Positions 36,736 to 45,711 of a stretch of 64,000 bases of DNA are shown piece after piece (positions within the stretch are counted from its first letter, which is position 1; each line of letters opens with the position of its first letter). The DNA is taken from NCBI RefSeq assembly GCF_018263855.1, contig NZ_CP073318.1, positions 4,774,001-4,838,000 of the forward strand. The letters are read 5' to 3'. The translations under genes were made by a program, and so were the position numbers. The notes under the pieces were generated by a model. The model did not search any database. It had not been told where the DNA came from and saw nothing but the letters and a program-made list of their open reading frames with translations. Source of the DNA: Kutzneria sp. CA-103260. GTDB lineage: Bacteria > Actinomycetota > Actinomycetes > Mycobacteriales > Pseudonocardiaceae.

Positions 36736-37667
36736 CGCCGCCGGGCCAGCAGGCTCGGGATCGTGAGCAGCGACAGGCCGGCCAGCATCAGCGCCAGCGC
36801 GACGACGATCAGCCAGCCGCCGGAGAAGCCGGTGTAGGCCAGCGCGCCACCGGCCGGCATGGCGGTCACGACCGTCTCGGTGGTGGTGGGCGACGCCTTG
36901 GTGGTGGTCGGCGGTGCCGTCGTGGTGCTGGTCGTGGTCGGTGCCGTTGTCGTGGTGCTGGTAGTCGTGGTGGTCTTGTGCGACGTGGTGGTGGTCGGGC
37001 ACGGCGTCGTCGTGGTGGTCGACTTGGTCGTCGTGGTTGTGGTGGTGGTCGGCTTGGTGGTCGTTGACTTGGTCGTGGTCGTCGGCTGAGTCGTGGTTGT
37101 TGGGGTGGTCGGGGCCGTCGTGGTCGTCGTGGTGGTGGTCGGCGCGGTCGTGGTGGTTGTGGTGGTCGTCGTCGGTGCCGTGGTGGTGGTCGACTTGGTT
37201 GTCGTGGTCGTCGACTCAGTGGTTGTTGTTGTCGGCACCGTGGTCGTCGGCTTGGTGGTGGTCGTCTCGGTGCCGCACGCGAACCAGTGGCTGATGGTGG
37301 CGGGCTTGCCGCTGTTGCCGGCGATGGGCGAGTGCAGGTCGGTCCACGGCAGCGAACCGAGAGCGCCGGGCAGGTAGACGTTGTAGCCGTCGCTGCCCTT
37401 GACCACAACACCGGTGACGGTGGTGCCGGCCGGCACGGCGGTGACGGTGATGTAGGTGTTGCCGGTGATGGTGGCGGTCACGGTGATGGTGCCGCCGGCC
37501 AGGCCGGCCTGAGCGCAGGTGGTGGCGTTGCCCGAGTGCACGACGGCCCGTGGGTCGCCGGACGGCGGCGTGTCCCCGGCGGCCGACGCTACGCCCGTGG
37601 CGCACACGGCCGCGCCACCGACGATCAGCGCGGCGGCGGCGACGAATCTGAGAACCGACTTGGCCAT
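36732..37667 (-). CDS. Thr-rich secreted protein with LAYTG sortase signal
   Basis: 311 aa. Signal peptide (about 1-30, cut after ASAAG-like sequence), then a beta-rich N-domain of about 100 aa with two Cys. A Thr/Pro stalk of about 115 residues (strings of Thr broken by Ser-Lys-Pro) follows. The C-terminus has LAYTG followed by a membrane span and RRR, a class E-type sortase signal. Probably a wall-anchored surface protein held away from the wall by a glycosylatable stalk. ATG with GGAGG. The stalk explains the repetitive GGTGGTC-like DNA. No known function. Confidence 0.8.
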   Translation of the reverse strand: MAKSVLRFVAAAALIVGGAAVCATGVASAAGDTPPSGDPRAVVHSGNATTCAQAGLAGGTITVTATITGNTYITVTAVPAGTTVTGVVVKGSDGYNVYLPGALGSLPWTDLHSPIAGNSGKPATISHWFACGTETTTTKPTTTVPTTTTTESTTTTTKSTTTTAPTTTTTTTTTAPTTTTTTTTAPTTPTTTTQPTTTTKSTTTKPTTTTTTTTKSTTTTTPCPTTTTSHKTTTTTSTTTTAPTTTSTTTAPPTTTKASPTTTETVVTAMPAGGALAYTGFSGGWLIVVALALMLAGLSLLTIPSLLARRR

Positions 37668-37687
37668 GGCGGCCTCCAGCGACGCAG

Positions 37688-37762
37688 GAGTGGAGTTCCA
37701 CTCGGAGAATGCGCCGCCGAGACCACAATGGACAGTGTCGTTGCCGCTTCGTTAGCGCTAAC
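37688..37762. promoter_or_regulatory. Two palindromes in the promoter region of the surface protein gene
   Basis: GAGTGGA-GT-TCCACTC (37688-37703) and the perfect 12-mer GTTAGCGCTAAC (37751-37762) lie upstream of the Thr-rich protein start. The second has the look of a LacI-type operator. No regulator gene is adjacent. Confidence 0.4.
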
Positions 37763-37779
37763 GTCGCTGGGTAGTCAGC

Positions 37780-38624
<845 letters not shown>

Positions 38625-38628
<4 letters not shown>

Positions 38629-39359
38629 CGATCTCCTTGTGCGGTGAGGAATGCCGGCCACTCACCGCCGCCGTGCACGAGCAGCGTGGCGCCGGAGACG
38701 TAGGAGGCGAGCGGGGAGGCCAGGAACAGGGCGCAGTTGCCGACGTCCGCCGGCTCGGCCAACCGCCCCAGCGGCACGGTTTTCGCCACGGCGGCGAGGT
38801 CGGGGAAGTGCATGTCGGACAGCTCGGTGCGGACCGGCCCGACGGCCAGCGCGTTGACCCGGACCTTCGGGGCCCACTCCACAGCCAGGCTGCCGGTGAG
38901 GCTGTCCAGCCCGGCCTTGGCCGCGCCGTAGCCGGCGGTGCCGGGCGAGGGCCGCTGCCCGCTGACGCTGCTCACCATGACGATCACGCCGCCGTCCGGC
39001 TGGCCCTGCATCACCCGGTTGGCCGCCTGCGAGACCAGCAGCGGCGCGAGCAGGTTCAGCTCGACGACCTTGGCGTGGAAGCGCGGCGACGCCTCGGCGG
39101 CCGGAGCGTTCGGGGCCCCACCGGCGTTGTTAACCAGCACGTCCAGCCGGCCGTGGCGGTCGACGATGCCGTCGACCAGCGCCGCCACCTGCTCGGGTTC
39201 CCGCACGTCACAGGCCACGAAGCCGGGATCCGGCTGCTCCGGCGGCCGTCGGGCGCAGGTGAGCACGGTCGCGCCGGCGGCCCGGAACACCCGGGCGATG
39301 CCGGCCCCCACGCCCCGGGTGCCGCCGGTCACCAGAACCACCCTGTTCGTCAGTTCCAT
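38625..39359 (-). CDS. SDR dehydrogenase of the C/D-ring (HIP) gene group, Rv3549c-like
   Basis: 244 aa from the ATG at 39359 (MELTNRVVLVTGGTRG), GGAAG upstream. Motifs NNAGG, catalytic Ser in VSSVSGQ, YGAAK. First gene of the two-gene minus operon facing echA20, with an operator-like palindrome in the shared promoter region. Synteny with Rv3549c suggests a role in breakdown of the C/D-ring propionate intermediate. Confidence 0.82.
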
Positions 39360-39394
39360 GGGCACTTCCAAGGTCCGCCGATGCCTGTTAACGT

Positions 39395-39412
39395 ACCAAG
39401 CAACCGCTAGGT
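39395..39412. promoter_or_regulatory. Operator-like palindrome between SDR pair and echA20-ipd operon
   Basis: ACCAAGCAACCGCTAGGT, arms ACCAAGC / GCTAGGT (6 of 7 complementary) around 4 bases. This divergent promoter is under KstR2 (TetR family) in mycobacteria; the left half fits the AnCAAG half-site, the right half does not fit well. A lineage-specific KstR2 variant is possible. Confidence 0.45.
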
Positions 39413-39427
39413 TGGGAAGGAGTGCCG

Positions 39428-40168
39428 ATGGGCATCTCCAGCAGCCACACCGGATCCGGCGTCACCGTGATCACCATCGACTACCCGCCGGTGAACGCGG
39501 TCCCGGTACAGGGCTGGTTCGACCTGGCCGACGCGCTGACCACCGCCGGCCGCCGGCCGGAGACCCACGCGGTGGTGCTGCGGGCCGAGGGCCGGGGCTT
39601 CTGCGCGGGCGTGGACATCAAGGAAATCCAGCGCACGTCCGGATTCGACGCCCTGATCGGCGCGAACCGGGGCTGCGCGGCGGCGTTCGCGGCGGTCTAC
39701 GACTGCCAGGTGCCGGTGGTGGTCGCGGTCAACGGCTTCTGTCTCGGCGGCGGCGTCGGGCTGGTCGGCAACGCGGACATCATCGTGGCGTCGACAGATG
39801 CCACCTTCGGGCTGCCCGAGGTGGACCGGGGCGCCCTCGGTGCGGCCACCCACCTGGCCCGGATGGTGCCGCCGCATCTCCTGCGCGCCCTGTACTACAC
39901 GGCCCGGCGGATCTCCGCCGCGCAGCTGCACCACCACGGCTCGGTGTACGAGGTGGTGCCACCGCCCGACCTGGACGCGGCGGCGATGGCGCTGGCCGAG
40001 GAGATCGCCGCCAAGGACACCCGGGTGATCCGCTGCGCCAAGGAGGCGCTCAACGGCATCGACCCACAGCACGTGCACCGCAGCTACCGCTACGAGCAGG
40101 GCTTCACCTTCGAGCTGAACCTGTCCGGTGTGTCCGACGAGGCGCGGCGGGCCTTCCTGGAGGGATGA
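39428..40168 (+). CDS. echA20: EchA20-like ring D hydrolase (crotonase)
   Basis: 246 aa crotonase from the ATG at 39428, with AAGGAG seven bases upstream (GTG 39422 is too close). Oxyanion segments AEGRGFCAGVDIKEI and GFCLGGGVGLV. In M. tuberculosis EchA20 opens the last intact ring (ring D) of the steroid nucleus by hydrolysis of an indane-type CoA thioester. It is followed by ipdA one base later, with the same order as Rv3550-Rv3553. Confidence 0.9.
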   Translation: MGISSSHTGSGVTVITIDYPPVNAVPVQGWFDLADALTTAGRRPETHAVVLRAEGRGFCAGVDIKEIQRTSGFDALIGANRGCAAAFAAVYDCQVPVVVAVNGFCLGGGVGLVGNADIIVASTDATFGLPEVDRGALGAATHLARMVPPHLLRALYYTARRISAAQLHHHGSVYEVVPPPDLDAAAMALAEEIAAKDTRVIRCAKEALNGIDPQHVHRSYRYEQGFTFELNLSGVSDEARRAFLEG

Positions 40169-40169
40169 C

Positions 40170-41012
40170 ATGCGGGACAAGCGGATGACCGCCGCCGAGG
40201 TGGCCGCCGAACTCTCCGACGGCATGACCGTCGGCATCGGCGGCTGGGGCTCGCGGCGCAAACCGATGGCTCTGGTCCGGGCCATTCTCGACTCCCCTGC
40301 GCGCGACCTGACGATCGTGTCCTACGGCGGGCCGGACGTCGGACTGCTGTGTGCGGCCGGCAAAGTCCGCCGGCTGGTGTTCGGATTCGTGTCCCTGGAC
40401 AGCATCGCCTACGACCCGTGGTTCCAGCGGGTGCGCCAGCAGGGCGGCATCGAGGTCGGCGAGTACGACGAGGGCATGCTCTACAGTGGACTGTTGGCGG
40501 CCTCACACCGCCTGCCGTTCCTGCCGATCCGCGCCGGCCTGGGCTCCGACGTGCTGCGGGTCAACCCGGACCTGAAGACCGTGCGGTCCCCTTACGACAA
40601 CGAGGAACTGGTGGCCATGCCGGCGTTGACGCTGGACGTGGCGCTGATCCACCTCAACCGGGCGGACCGGCACGGCAACGGCCAGTACCTCGGCCCCGAC
40701 CCGTACTTCGACGACCTGTTCTGCATGGCGGCCAAGCGTCGTTTCCTGTCGTGCGAACGGATCGTGGACACCGCCGAGCTGGACGGGCCGCCGCAGTCGT
40801 TGCTCACCAACCGGATGATGGTGGACGGCGTCGTGGAGACGCCCAACGGCGCGCACTTCACGTCCTGCGTGCCGGACTACGGCCGCGACGAGACCTTCCA
40901 GCGACATTACGCGAAATCCGCCGCCGACGAGGAACTATGGCCGTCCTTCGTGGACCAGTTCCTGTCCCGTGGCGAGACCGGGTACCAACTGGCCGTGCAG
41001 GGGATGTCATGA
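40170..41012 (+). CDS. ipdA: IpdA, ring C hydrolase alpha subunit (CoA-transferase fold)
   Basis: 280 aa from the ATG at 40170 (MRDKRMTAAEVAAEL) with GGAGGG upstream. Class I CoA-transferase fold: GIGGWGSRRKPMALVRA (CoA loop), EYDEGMLYSGLLAA. IpdAB is not a transferase; it hydrolytically opens ring C of the steroid-derived CoA ester. Ends in an ATGA overlap with ipdB. Confidence 0.9.
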   Translation: MRDKRMTAAEVAAELSDGMTVGIGGWGSRRKPMALVRAILDSPARDLTIVSYGGPDVGLLCAAGKVRRLVFGFVSLDSIAYDPWFQRVRQQGGIEVGEYDEGMLYSGLLAASHRLPFLPIRAGLGSDVLRVNPDLKTVRSPYDNEELVAMPALTLDVALIHLNRADRHGNGQYLGPDPYFDDLFCMAAKRRFLSCERIVDTAELDGPPQSLLTNRMMVDGVVETPNGAHFTSCVPDYGRDETFQRHYAKSAADEELWPSFVDQFLSRGETGYQLAVQGMS

Positions 41013-41683
41013 GCCGCATCGATGTCTGCGTCGCCGCCTGCGCCGACCTGTTCCTCGGCGCCGGCGAGATCCTGGCCAGCCCGATGGGTCTGGTCCCCCA
41101 GCTCGGCGCCAAGCTGGCCCGGCTGACCACCGAGCCGGACCTGCTGCTGTCCGACGGCGAGGCGTATCTGGTGGGGGAAAACGGAGTCGAGGGCTGGCTG
41201 CCGTACCGCAAGGTGTTCGACGTCGTGGCGCACGGCCGCCGGCACGTGGTGATGGGCGCGAACCAGCTGGACCGCTTCGGCAACCAGAACATCTCGTGCA
41301 TCGGCGACCACGACCGGCCGACCCGGCAGCTGCTGGGCTTCCGGGGCGCGCCCGGCAACACCGCCAACCACCGCACCAGCTACTGGGTTCCCAAGCACAG
41401 CAAGCGGGTCTTCGTGCCCCGGGTCGACGTGGTCAGCGGCGTCGGCCACGACCGCGGCTTCCACCATGTGCACCGGGTCGTCACCAACCTGTGCGTGCTG
41501 GACTTCGCCACCCCGGACGGCTCGATGCGCCTGGTGTCCACCCATCCCGGCGTCACCGTGGACGAAGTCCTTGACAACACCGGGTTTCCGCTGGACATCG
41601 GCGAGGCCGCACAGACCCGGGAGCCGTCCCAGCAGGAGTTGGAGCTGATCGACAAATTGGATCCCAACCATGCTCGCGACTGA
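41009..41683 (+). CDS. ipdB: IpdB, ring C hydrolase beta subunit
   Basis: 224 aa from the ATG at 41009 (ATGA overlap with ipdA). CoA-transferase beta-type fold, with LLLSDGEAYLVG in the region where true transferases carry the catalytic Glu environment and GANQLDRFGNQN later. It forms the IpdAB complex. The 3' end overlaps ipdC by 14 bases. Confidence 0.9.
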   Translation: MSRIDVCVAACADLFLGAGEILASPMGLVPQLGAKLARLTTEPDLLLSDGEAYLVGENGVEGWLPYRKVFDVVAHGRRHVVMGANQLDRFGNQNISCIGDHDRPTRQLLGFRGAPGNTANHRTSYWVPKHSKRVFVPRVDVVSGVGHDRGFHHVHRVVTNLCVLDFATPDGSMRLVSTHPGVTVDEVLDNTGFPLDIGEAAQTREPSQQELELIDKLDPNHARD

Positions 41684-42758
41684 GCTGACCCGGCTGACCG
41701 GCGTCCGGCATCCGGTGGTGCAGACCGGGATGGGCTGGGTCGCCGGCCCGCGCCTGGTCTCGGCCACGGCCAACGCCGGCGGGCTGGGCATCATCGCCTC
41801 GGCCACGATGACCCTGGCCGAGCTGGACGCGGCGATCGTGGAGACCAAGCGCCGCACCGACAATCCGTTCGGTGTCAACCTCCGTTCGGACGCGTCCGAC
41901 GCGGTCGACCGGGTCGAGCTGCTGATCCGGCACGGCGTCAGGGTGGCCTCGTTCGCCCTGGCCCCCAAGAAGGACCTGATCGCCAGGCTCAAGGATCACG
42001 GTGTGGTCGTGATGCCGTCCATCGGTGCGGTCCGGCACGCCGAGAAGGTCGCCGCCTGGGGTGCGGACGCCGTCGTCGTGCAGGGCGGCGAGGGCGGCGG
42101 GCACACCGGCGCGGTGGCGACGACGTTGCTGTTGCCGAGCGTGGTCGATGCCGTGGACATTCCCGTGGTGGCGGCCGGCGGCTTCTTCGACGGCCGGGGC
42201 CTGGCGGCGGCGTTGGCCTACGGCGCGGCCGGCATCGCCATGGGCACCCGGTTCCTGCTGACCAGCGACAGCTCGGTGCCGGACGAGGTGAAGCGGCTGT
42301 ACCTGGAGCGCGGCCTGGACGGCACCGTCGTCACGACCAAGGTCGACGGCATGCCGCACCGGGTGCTGCGGACCGAGCTCGTGGACCGGCTGGAGCGGAC
42401 CGGACGGCTCAGGTCGCTGCTCGGCGCGCTGGCCAACGCCCGGAAGTTCAAGGCGCTGACCGGGCTGAGCTGGCGGACCATGGTCGGCGACGGCCGGCGG
42501 CTCAAGCACGGCCGGGAGCTGAGCTGGTCTCAGGTCCTGATGGCGGCCAACACGCCGATGTTGCTGCGGTCCGGGCTGGTGCAGGGCCGGACCGACGCCG
42601 GCGTGCTGGCCGCCGGCCAGGTGGTGGGCGTGCTGCGGGACCTGCCAAGCTGCGAGGAACTGATCACCGGCATCGTGGCCCAGGCGACCACGGTGATCGA
42701 CGGACTGGCCGGAGGACAACGGTGGCAGAACAGCGACGTGGCCGACGCATCGCCATGA
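41670..42758 (+). CDS. ipdC: IpdC, flavin-dependent reductase of the C/D-ring pathway
   Basis: 362 aa nitronate monooxygenase-type TIM barrel. VVQTGMGWVAGPRLVSA, VVQGGEGGGHTGAVATT, VAAGGFFDGRGLAAALAYGAAGI. Direct overlap with ipdB and the order echA20-ipdA-ipdB-ipdC identify it as IpdC (Rv3553). IpdC reduces an unsaturated intermediate of HIP-CoA breakdown. ATG start at 41670 inside ipdB. The next gene starts inside its 3' end. Confidence 0.88.
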   Translation: MLATELTRLTGVRHPVVQTGMGWVAGPRLVSATANAGGLGIIASATMTLAELDAAIVETKRRTDNPFGVNLRSDASDAVDRVELLIRHGVRVASFALAPKKDLIARLKDHGVVVMPSIGAVRHAEKVAAWGADAVVVQGGEGGGHTGAVATTLLLPSVVDAVDIPVVAAGGFFDGRGLAAALAYGAAGIAMGTRFLLTSDSSVPDEVKRLYLERGLDGTVVTTKVDGMPHRVLRTELVDRLERTGRLRSLLGALANARKFKALTGLSWRTMVGDGRRLKHGRELSWSQVLMAANTPMLLRSGLVQGRTDAGVLAAGQVVGVLRDLPSCEELITGIVAQATTVIDGLAGGQRWQNSDVADASP

Positions 42759-43177
42759 GCGACGCGGAACTCGACGAGTTCCTGGCGGCCGAGCGCACGT
42801 GCCGGGTGGCGACGACCGGCCCGGACGGCCCGCACCTGACCGCGCTGTGGTTCCTGTGGCACGACCGGACGCTGTGGCTGACCTCGATCACCCGGGCCAA
42901 GCGTTGGGCCCAGCTCAAGCGGAACCCTCAGGTGTCGGTGCTGGTCGACGCCGGTCATGATTACGCCGAGTTGCGCGGCGCGGAGCTGCGAGGGGACGTC
43001 GAGTTCGTCGGGGAAGCGCCCCGCACCGGGGAAAACGTGCCCGAGCTGGCCGAACCGGAGCGGCTGTTCGCCCGCAAGTACTTCGGCGGCGACCAGATGT
43101 TCCATGACGGCCGGCACGCGTGGATGCGGCTGCGGCCGCACACAGTAGTCTCCTGGGACTTCCGCAAACTCGGGTAA
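42722..43177 (+). CDS. PPOX-class flavin/F420 split-barrel protein
   Basis: 151 aa from the GTG at 42722, GGAGG six bases upstream. Split-barrel pyridoxamine 5'-phosphate oxidase fold: CRVATTGPDGPHLTALWFLWHD and RNPQVSVLVD. Family members use FMN or F420. It overlaps ipdC by 37 bases, so it is the last gene of the ring C/D operon. A reductase on a steroid fragment is plausible, but the family is too broad to be certain. Confidence 0.8.
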   Translation: MAEQRRGRRIAMSDAELDEFLAAERTCRVATTGPDGPHLTALWFLWHDRTLWLTSITRAKRWAQLKRNPQVSVLVDAGHDYAELRGAELRGDVEFVGEAPRTGENVPELAEPERLFARKYFGGDQMFHDGRHAWMRLRPHTVVSWDFRKLG

Positions 43178-43189
43178 AACGGCGGAAAA

Positions 43190-43212
43190 GGTACCGACGA
43201 TCGTCGGGTGCC
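43190..43212. terminator. Hairpin after the ipd operon
   Basis: Near-perfect palindrome with core CGACGATCGTCG and outer GGTACC / GGTGCC arms (43190-43212), 13 bases after the PPOX stop. Likely terminator, although a loop-less palindrome could also be a protein site. Confidence 0.5.
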
Positions 43213-43234
43213 GCGGCCGCGCGCACGGGTCTAG

Positions 43235-43275
43235 CTTTCGGTTTACGCACGACTGTCCCTGCCAGTCGCCGAAAG
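43235..43275 (+). promoter_or_regulatory. Leader stem-loop covering the protease ribosome site
   Basis: Outer arms CTTTCGG (43235-43241) and CCGAAAG (43269-43275), inner arms CGACTG / CAGTCG. The right arm contains most of the AAAGG ribosome site for the protease ATG at 43286, so folding could limit translation. Confidence 0.5.
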
Positions 43276-43285
43276 GTACCCCATC

Positions 43286-43996
43286 ATGCGTAAGTCTCTC
43301 GTCGCGGCAACTCTCGCCGGCGCCGCCCTCGCGGCCGGTCTGGCCGCGGCCCCGGCCATGGCGGCCAGCGCCAGCCCGAACATCATCGGTGGTGGCGCGG
43401 CCAGCAACATCCCCTACGGCGCCCAGATCTACTGGACCAACGCCGGCTCCGCCAACGGCTTCGAGTGCTCCGGCACGATCATCGCGCCGCAGTGGGTGCT
43501 CACCGCCCAGCACTGCCGCAACGACCCCGGCATGTACGTGCTGGTCGGCAGCCTGAACCTGGGCCAGGGGACCAAGGCCACCGTGGACCGCCAGGTGCCC
43601 TCGCCCAACGGCGACATCCTGCTGGTGCACCTGAGCACCGCCATCAACACCACGTTCAGCAAGCTGGGCTCGGCCGACCCGGCCACCGGCGCCACCAACC
43701 AGATCTACGGCTGGGGCCGCACCCAGGGCAGCAACCCGCCCTCCCCCGTGCTGAAGACCGCGAACGTGCGGGTCACCGGCCACGGCACCGACGCGTTCGG
43801 CGGCTCCGCCATCGCCAGCACCGGCATCAACGGCGCGGCCTGGCACGGCGACTCGGGCGGCCCCGAGGTGTCCAACGGCGTGCAGGTCGGCGTCTGCTCG
43901 ACCGGCGTCAACAGCGGCTCGAACCCGCAGGGCACCCAGAACTACGCCAGCGTCGCGTCCAGCCGCACGTTCATCAAGAACACCGCGGGCGTCTGA
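43286..43996 (+). CDS. Secreted trypsin-like serine protease 1
   Basis: 236 aa. Signal peptide about 1-27 (ending AMAA). S1 domain with IIGG-like mature start (NIIGGGAAS), His in LTAQHC, Asp in SPNGDILLV, and Ser in WHGDSGGP. Four Cys. Secreted endopeptidase by family. The downstream gene is a close paralogue whose ATG overlaps this stop (TGATG), so the two are co-translated. Confidence 0.9.
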   Translation: MRKSLVAATLAGAALAAGLAAAPAMAASASPNIIGGGAASNIPYGAQIYWTNAGSANGFECSGTIIAPQWVLTAQHCRNDPGMYVLVGSLNLGQGTKATVDRQVPSPNGDILLVHLSTAINTTFSKLGSADPATGATNQIYGWGRTQGSNPPSPVLKTANVRVTGHGTDAFGGSAIASTGINGAAWHGDSGGPEVSNGVQVGVCSTGVNSGSNPQGTQNYASVASSRTFIKNTAGV

Positions 43997-44697
43997 TGCG
44001 CGGCGTCATCGCCGCGGCTCTGGTCGGGGCGGCCATGATGGCCGCCCCGGTCGCCGAGGCCGCGGTCAGCACTCCGAACATCATCGGCGGCACGCAGGTC
44101 AGCTCGGCCCCGTGGGGCGCGCAGATCTTCTGGAACAGCGGCGGCAGCGAGTTCGACGGCTTCGAGTGCTCGGGCACGATCATCGCCGCCCAGTGGGTGA
44201 TGACCGCGCACCACTGCCAGAGCAGCTCGGGCATGCACGTCAAGGTCGGCAACGTGAACTTCGACCAGGGCACGAACGTGGCCGTGGACCGGCAGTACAC
44301 GTCGCCCAACGGTGACATCGCGCTGCTGCACCTGGCCACGGCCGTGCAGACGACGTACATGAAGCTGGGCTCGGCGGACCCGGCGACGGGCAGCACCAAC
44401 CAGATCTACGGCTGGGGCCGGACCCTGAACCAGTCGCCGCCGGCGTCGGTGCTGCGCACCGCCAACGTGCGGGTGAGCGGGCGGAGCACGGACGCCTACG
44501 GCGGCCGGGCCATCGCCAGCACCGGCATCAACGGGGCCGCCTGGCACGGCGACTCCGGTGGGCCCGAGGTGTCCAACGGCGTGCAGGTCGGCGTCGCCTC
44601 CACCGCCGGCAACAGCGGCTCCGACCCGCAGGGCGTGCAGAACTACGCCAGCGTCGCGGCCAGCCGGAGCTGGATCAAGTCGACCGCTGGAGTGTGA
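43996..44697 (+). CDS. Secreted trypsin-like serine protease 2
   Basis: 233 aa, paralogue of the preceding gene with the same catalytic set: TAHHC, SPNGDIALL, WHGDSGGP. The signal peptide (about 1-22) is shorter. The C-terminal part VGVCSTG of paralogue 1 is VGVASTA here, so one disulfide is lost. Starts on the overlapping TGATG. Followed after 6 bases by a strong hairpin terminator. Confidence 0.9.
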   Translation: MRGVIAAALVGAAMMAAPVAEAAVSTPNIIGGTQVSSAPWGAQIFWNSGGSEFDGFECSGTIIAAQWVMTAHHCQSSSGMHVKVGNVNFDQGTNVAVDRQYTSPNGDIALLHLATAVQTTYMKLGSADPATGSTNQIYGWGRTLNQSPPASVLRTANVRVSGRSTDAYGGRAIASTGINGAAWHGDSGGPEVSNGVQVGVASTAGNSGSDPQGVQNYASVAASRSWIKSTAGV

Positions 44698-44703
44698 TCA
44701 CGT

Positions 44704-44740
44704 GGCGGGCCCTCGATTTTCGGGGGCCCGCCTCGTTTTA
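44704..44740. terminator. Bidirectional terminator between protease 2 and ubiA
   Basis: GGCGGGCCC (44704-44712) pairs with GGGCCCGCC (44724-44732), followed by TCGTTTTA. T-rich on the plus side and A-rich seen from the minus side, so it can serve both convergent genes. Confidence 0.85.
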
Positions 44741-45583
44741 TTGGCTCAGCAGCACTCCCGCGAACAGCGCCATTCCCACGTAGTTGTTGTTCAGGAAGGC
44801 TTTGAAGCAGCCTGCACGCTCGCGATGGGCGATCAGCTTCTGCTGGTGGGCGAACAGCGCGCCGGCGACCAGGATCGCGACAGAGAACGGCCAGCCGAGG
44901 TTGGCCAGTAGCCCGACGGCGACCATCAGCGCCAGCACCACGACCTGCGAGATCCCGATGATCACCTTGTCGTGCCGGCCGAACAGGATGGCCAGCGACT
45001 TGATGCCGATCCGCACGTCGTCGTCGCGGTCGACCATGGCGTACTGCGTGTCGTACACCAGCACCCACACCACATTGGCCACGAACAGCAGCCAGCAGAT
45101 CGGCGGCAGCGATTCCCGCACCGCGCCGAAGACCACGAGAATCGAACAGCTGAAGGCCAGGCCCAACACCAGCTGCGGCAGGTGGGTGTGGCGCTTGGCG
45201 AACGGGTAGACCCAGGCCAGCCCCACCGCCATCACCCAGAGCAGGATGGCCATCAGATTGCGGGTCAACACCAGCAAGAACGACAGCGACACCAGCACGG
45301 CGAACAGAATCCGGGCCTCCCGCTCGGTCACCGCGCCACTGGGCAGCGGACGACCGGCTGTGCGCTTGACGTGGCCGTCGAATCCGCGGTCGGCGTAGTC
45401 GTTCACCACGCATCCGGCCGAGCGCATGATCCAGACCTCGGCCACGAACACCGCCAGCGTCCACGGATCCGGGATCCCCGGCGTGGCGATCCACAGCGCC
45501 CACAGCGTCGGCCACAACAGCAGGAGCGCGCCGATCGGCTTGTCCGCCCGCATCAGACGGAGATAGGCCGGTGCCAGAGTCAC
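44738..45583 (-). CDS. ubiA: UbiA-family prenyltransferase, gammaproteobacterial 4-hydroxybenzoate type
   Basis: 281 aa from the GTG at 45583; a longer frame to 45703 would leave no promoter before the divergent gene. Polytopic UbiA protein with Asp motifs VVNDYADRGFDGH and DTQYAMVDRDDDVRIG. From memory, long stretches (LMRADKPIGALLLLWPTLWALW, split over family-conserved positions) match E. coli UbiA. One difference: the E. coli GWSIPMAFAAV region reads AFSCSILVVFGAV. E. coli UbiA prenylates 4-hydroxybenzoate for ubiquinone, which actinomycetes do not normally make. The product here is unknown. Confidence 0.85.
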   Translation of the reverse strand: MTLAPAYLRLMRADKPIGALLLLWPTLWALWIATPGIPDPWTLAVFVAEVWIMRSAGCVVNDYADRGFDGHVKRTAGRPLPSGAVTEREARILFAVLVSLSFLLVLTRNLMAILLWVMAVGLAWVYPFAKRHTHLPQLVLGLAFSCSILVVFGAVRESLPPICWLLFVANVVWVLVYDTQYAMVDRDDDVRIGIKSLAILFGRHDKVIIGISQVVVLALMVAVGLLANLGWPFSVAILVAGALFAHQQKLIAHRERAGCFKAFLNNNYVGMALFAGVLLSQ

Positions 45584-45711
45584 CCGCGTGACGCTGCCGC
45601 CCGGCCCGTGACACCGGCAAGGCCCGGGCGTCGGCACGAAGGACCGTTGGAACTGCACCGTTGCTGTCCCGGCAGGCCTTGACGTGACTACTTCCCCGGC
45701 CACGTACCAAG

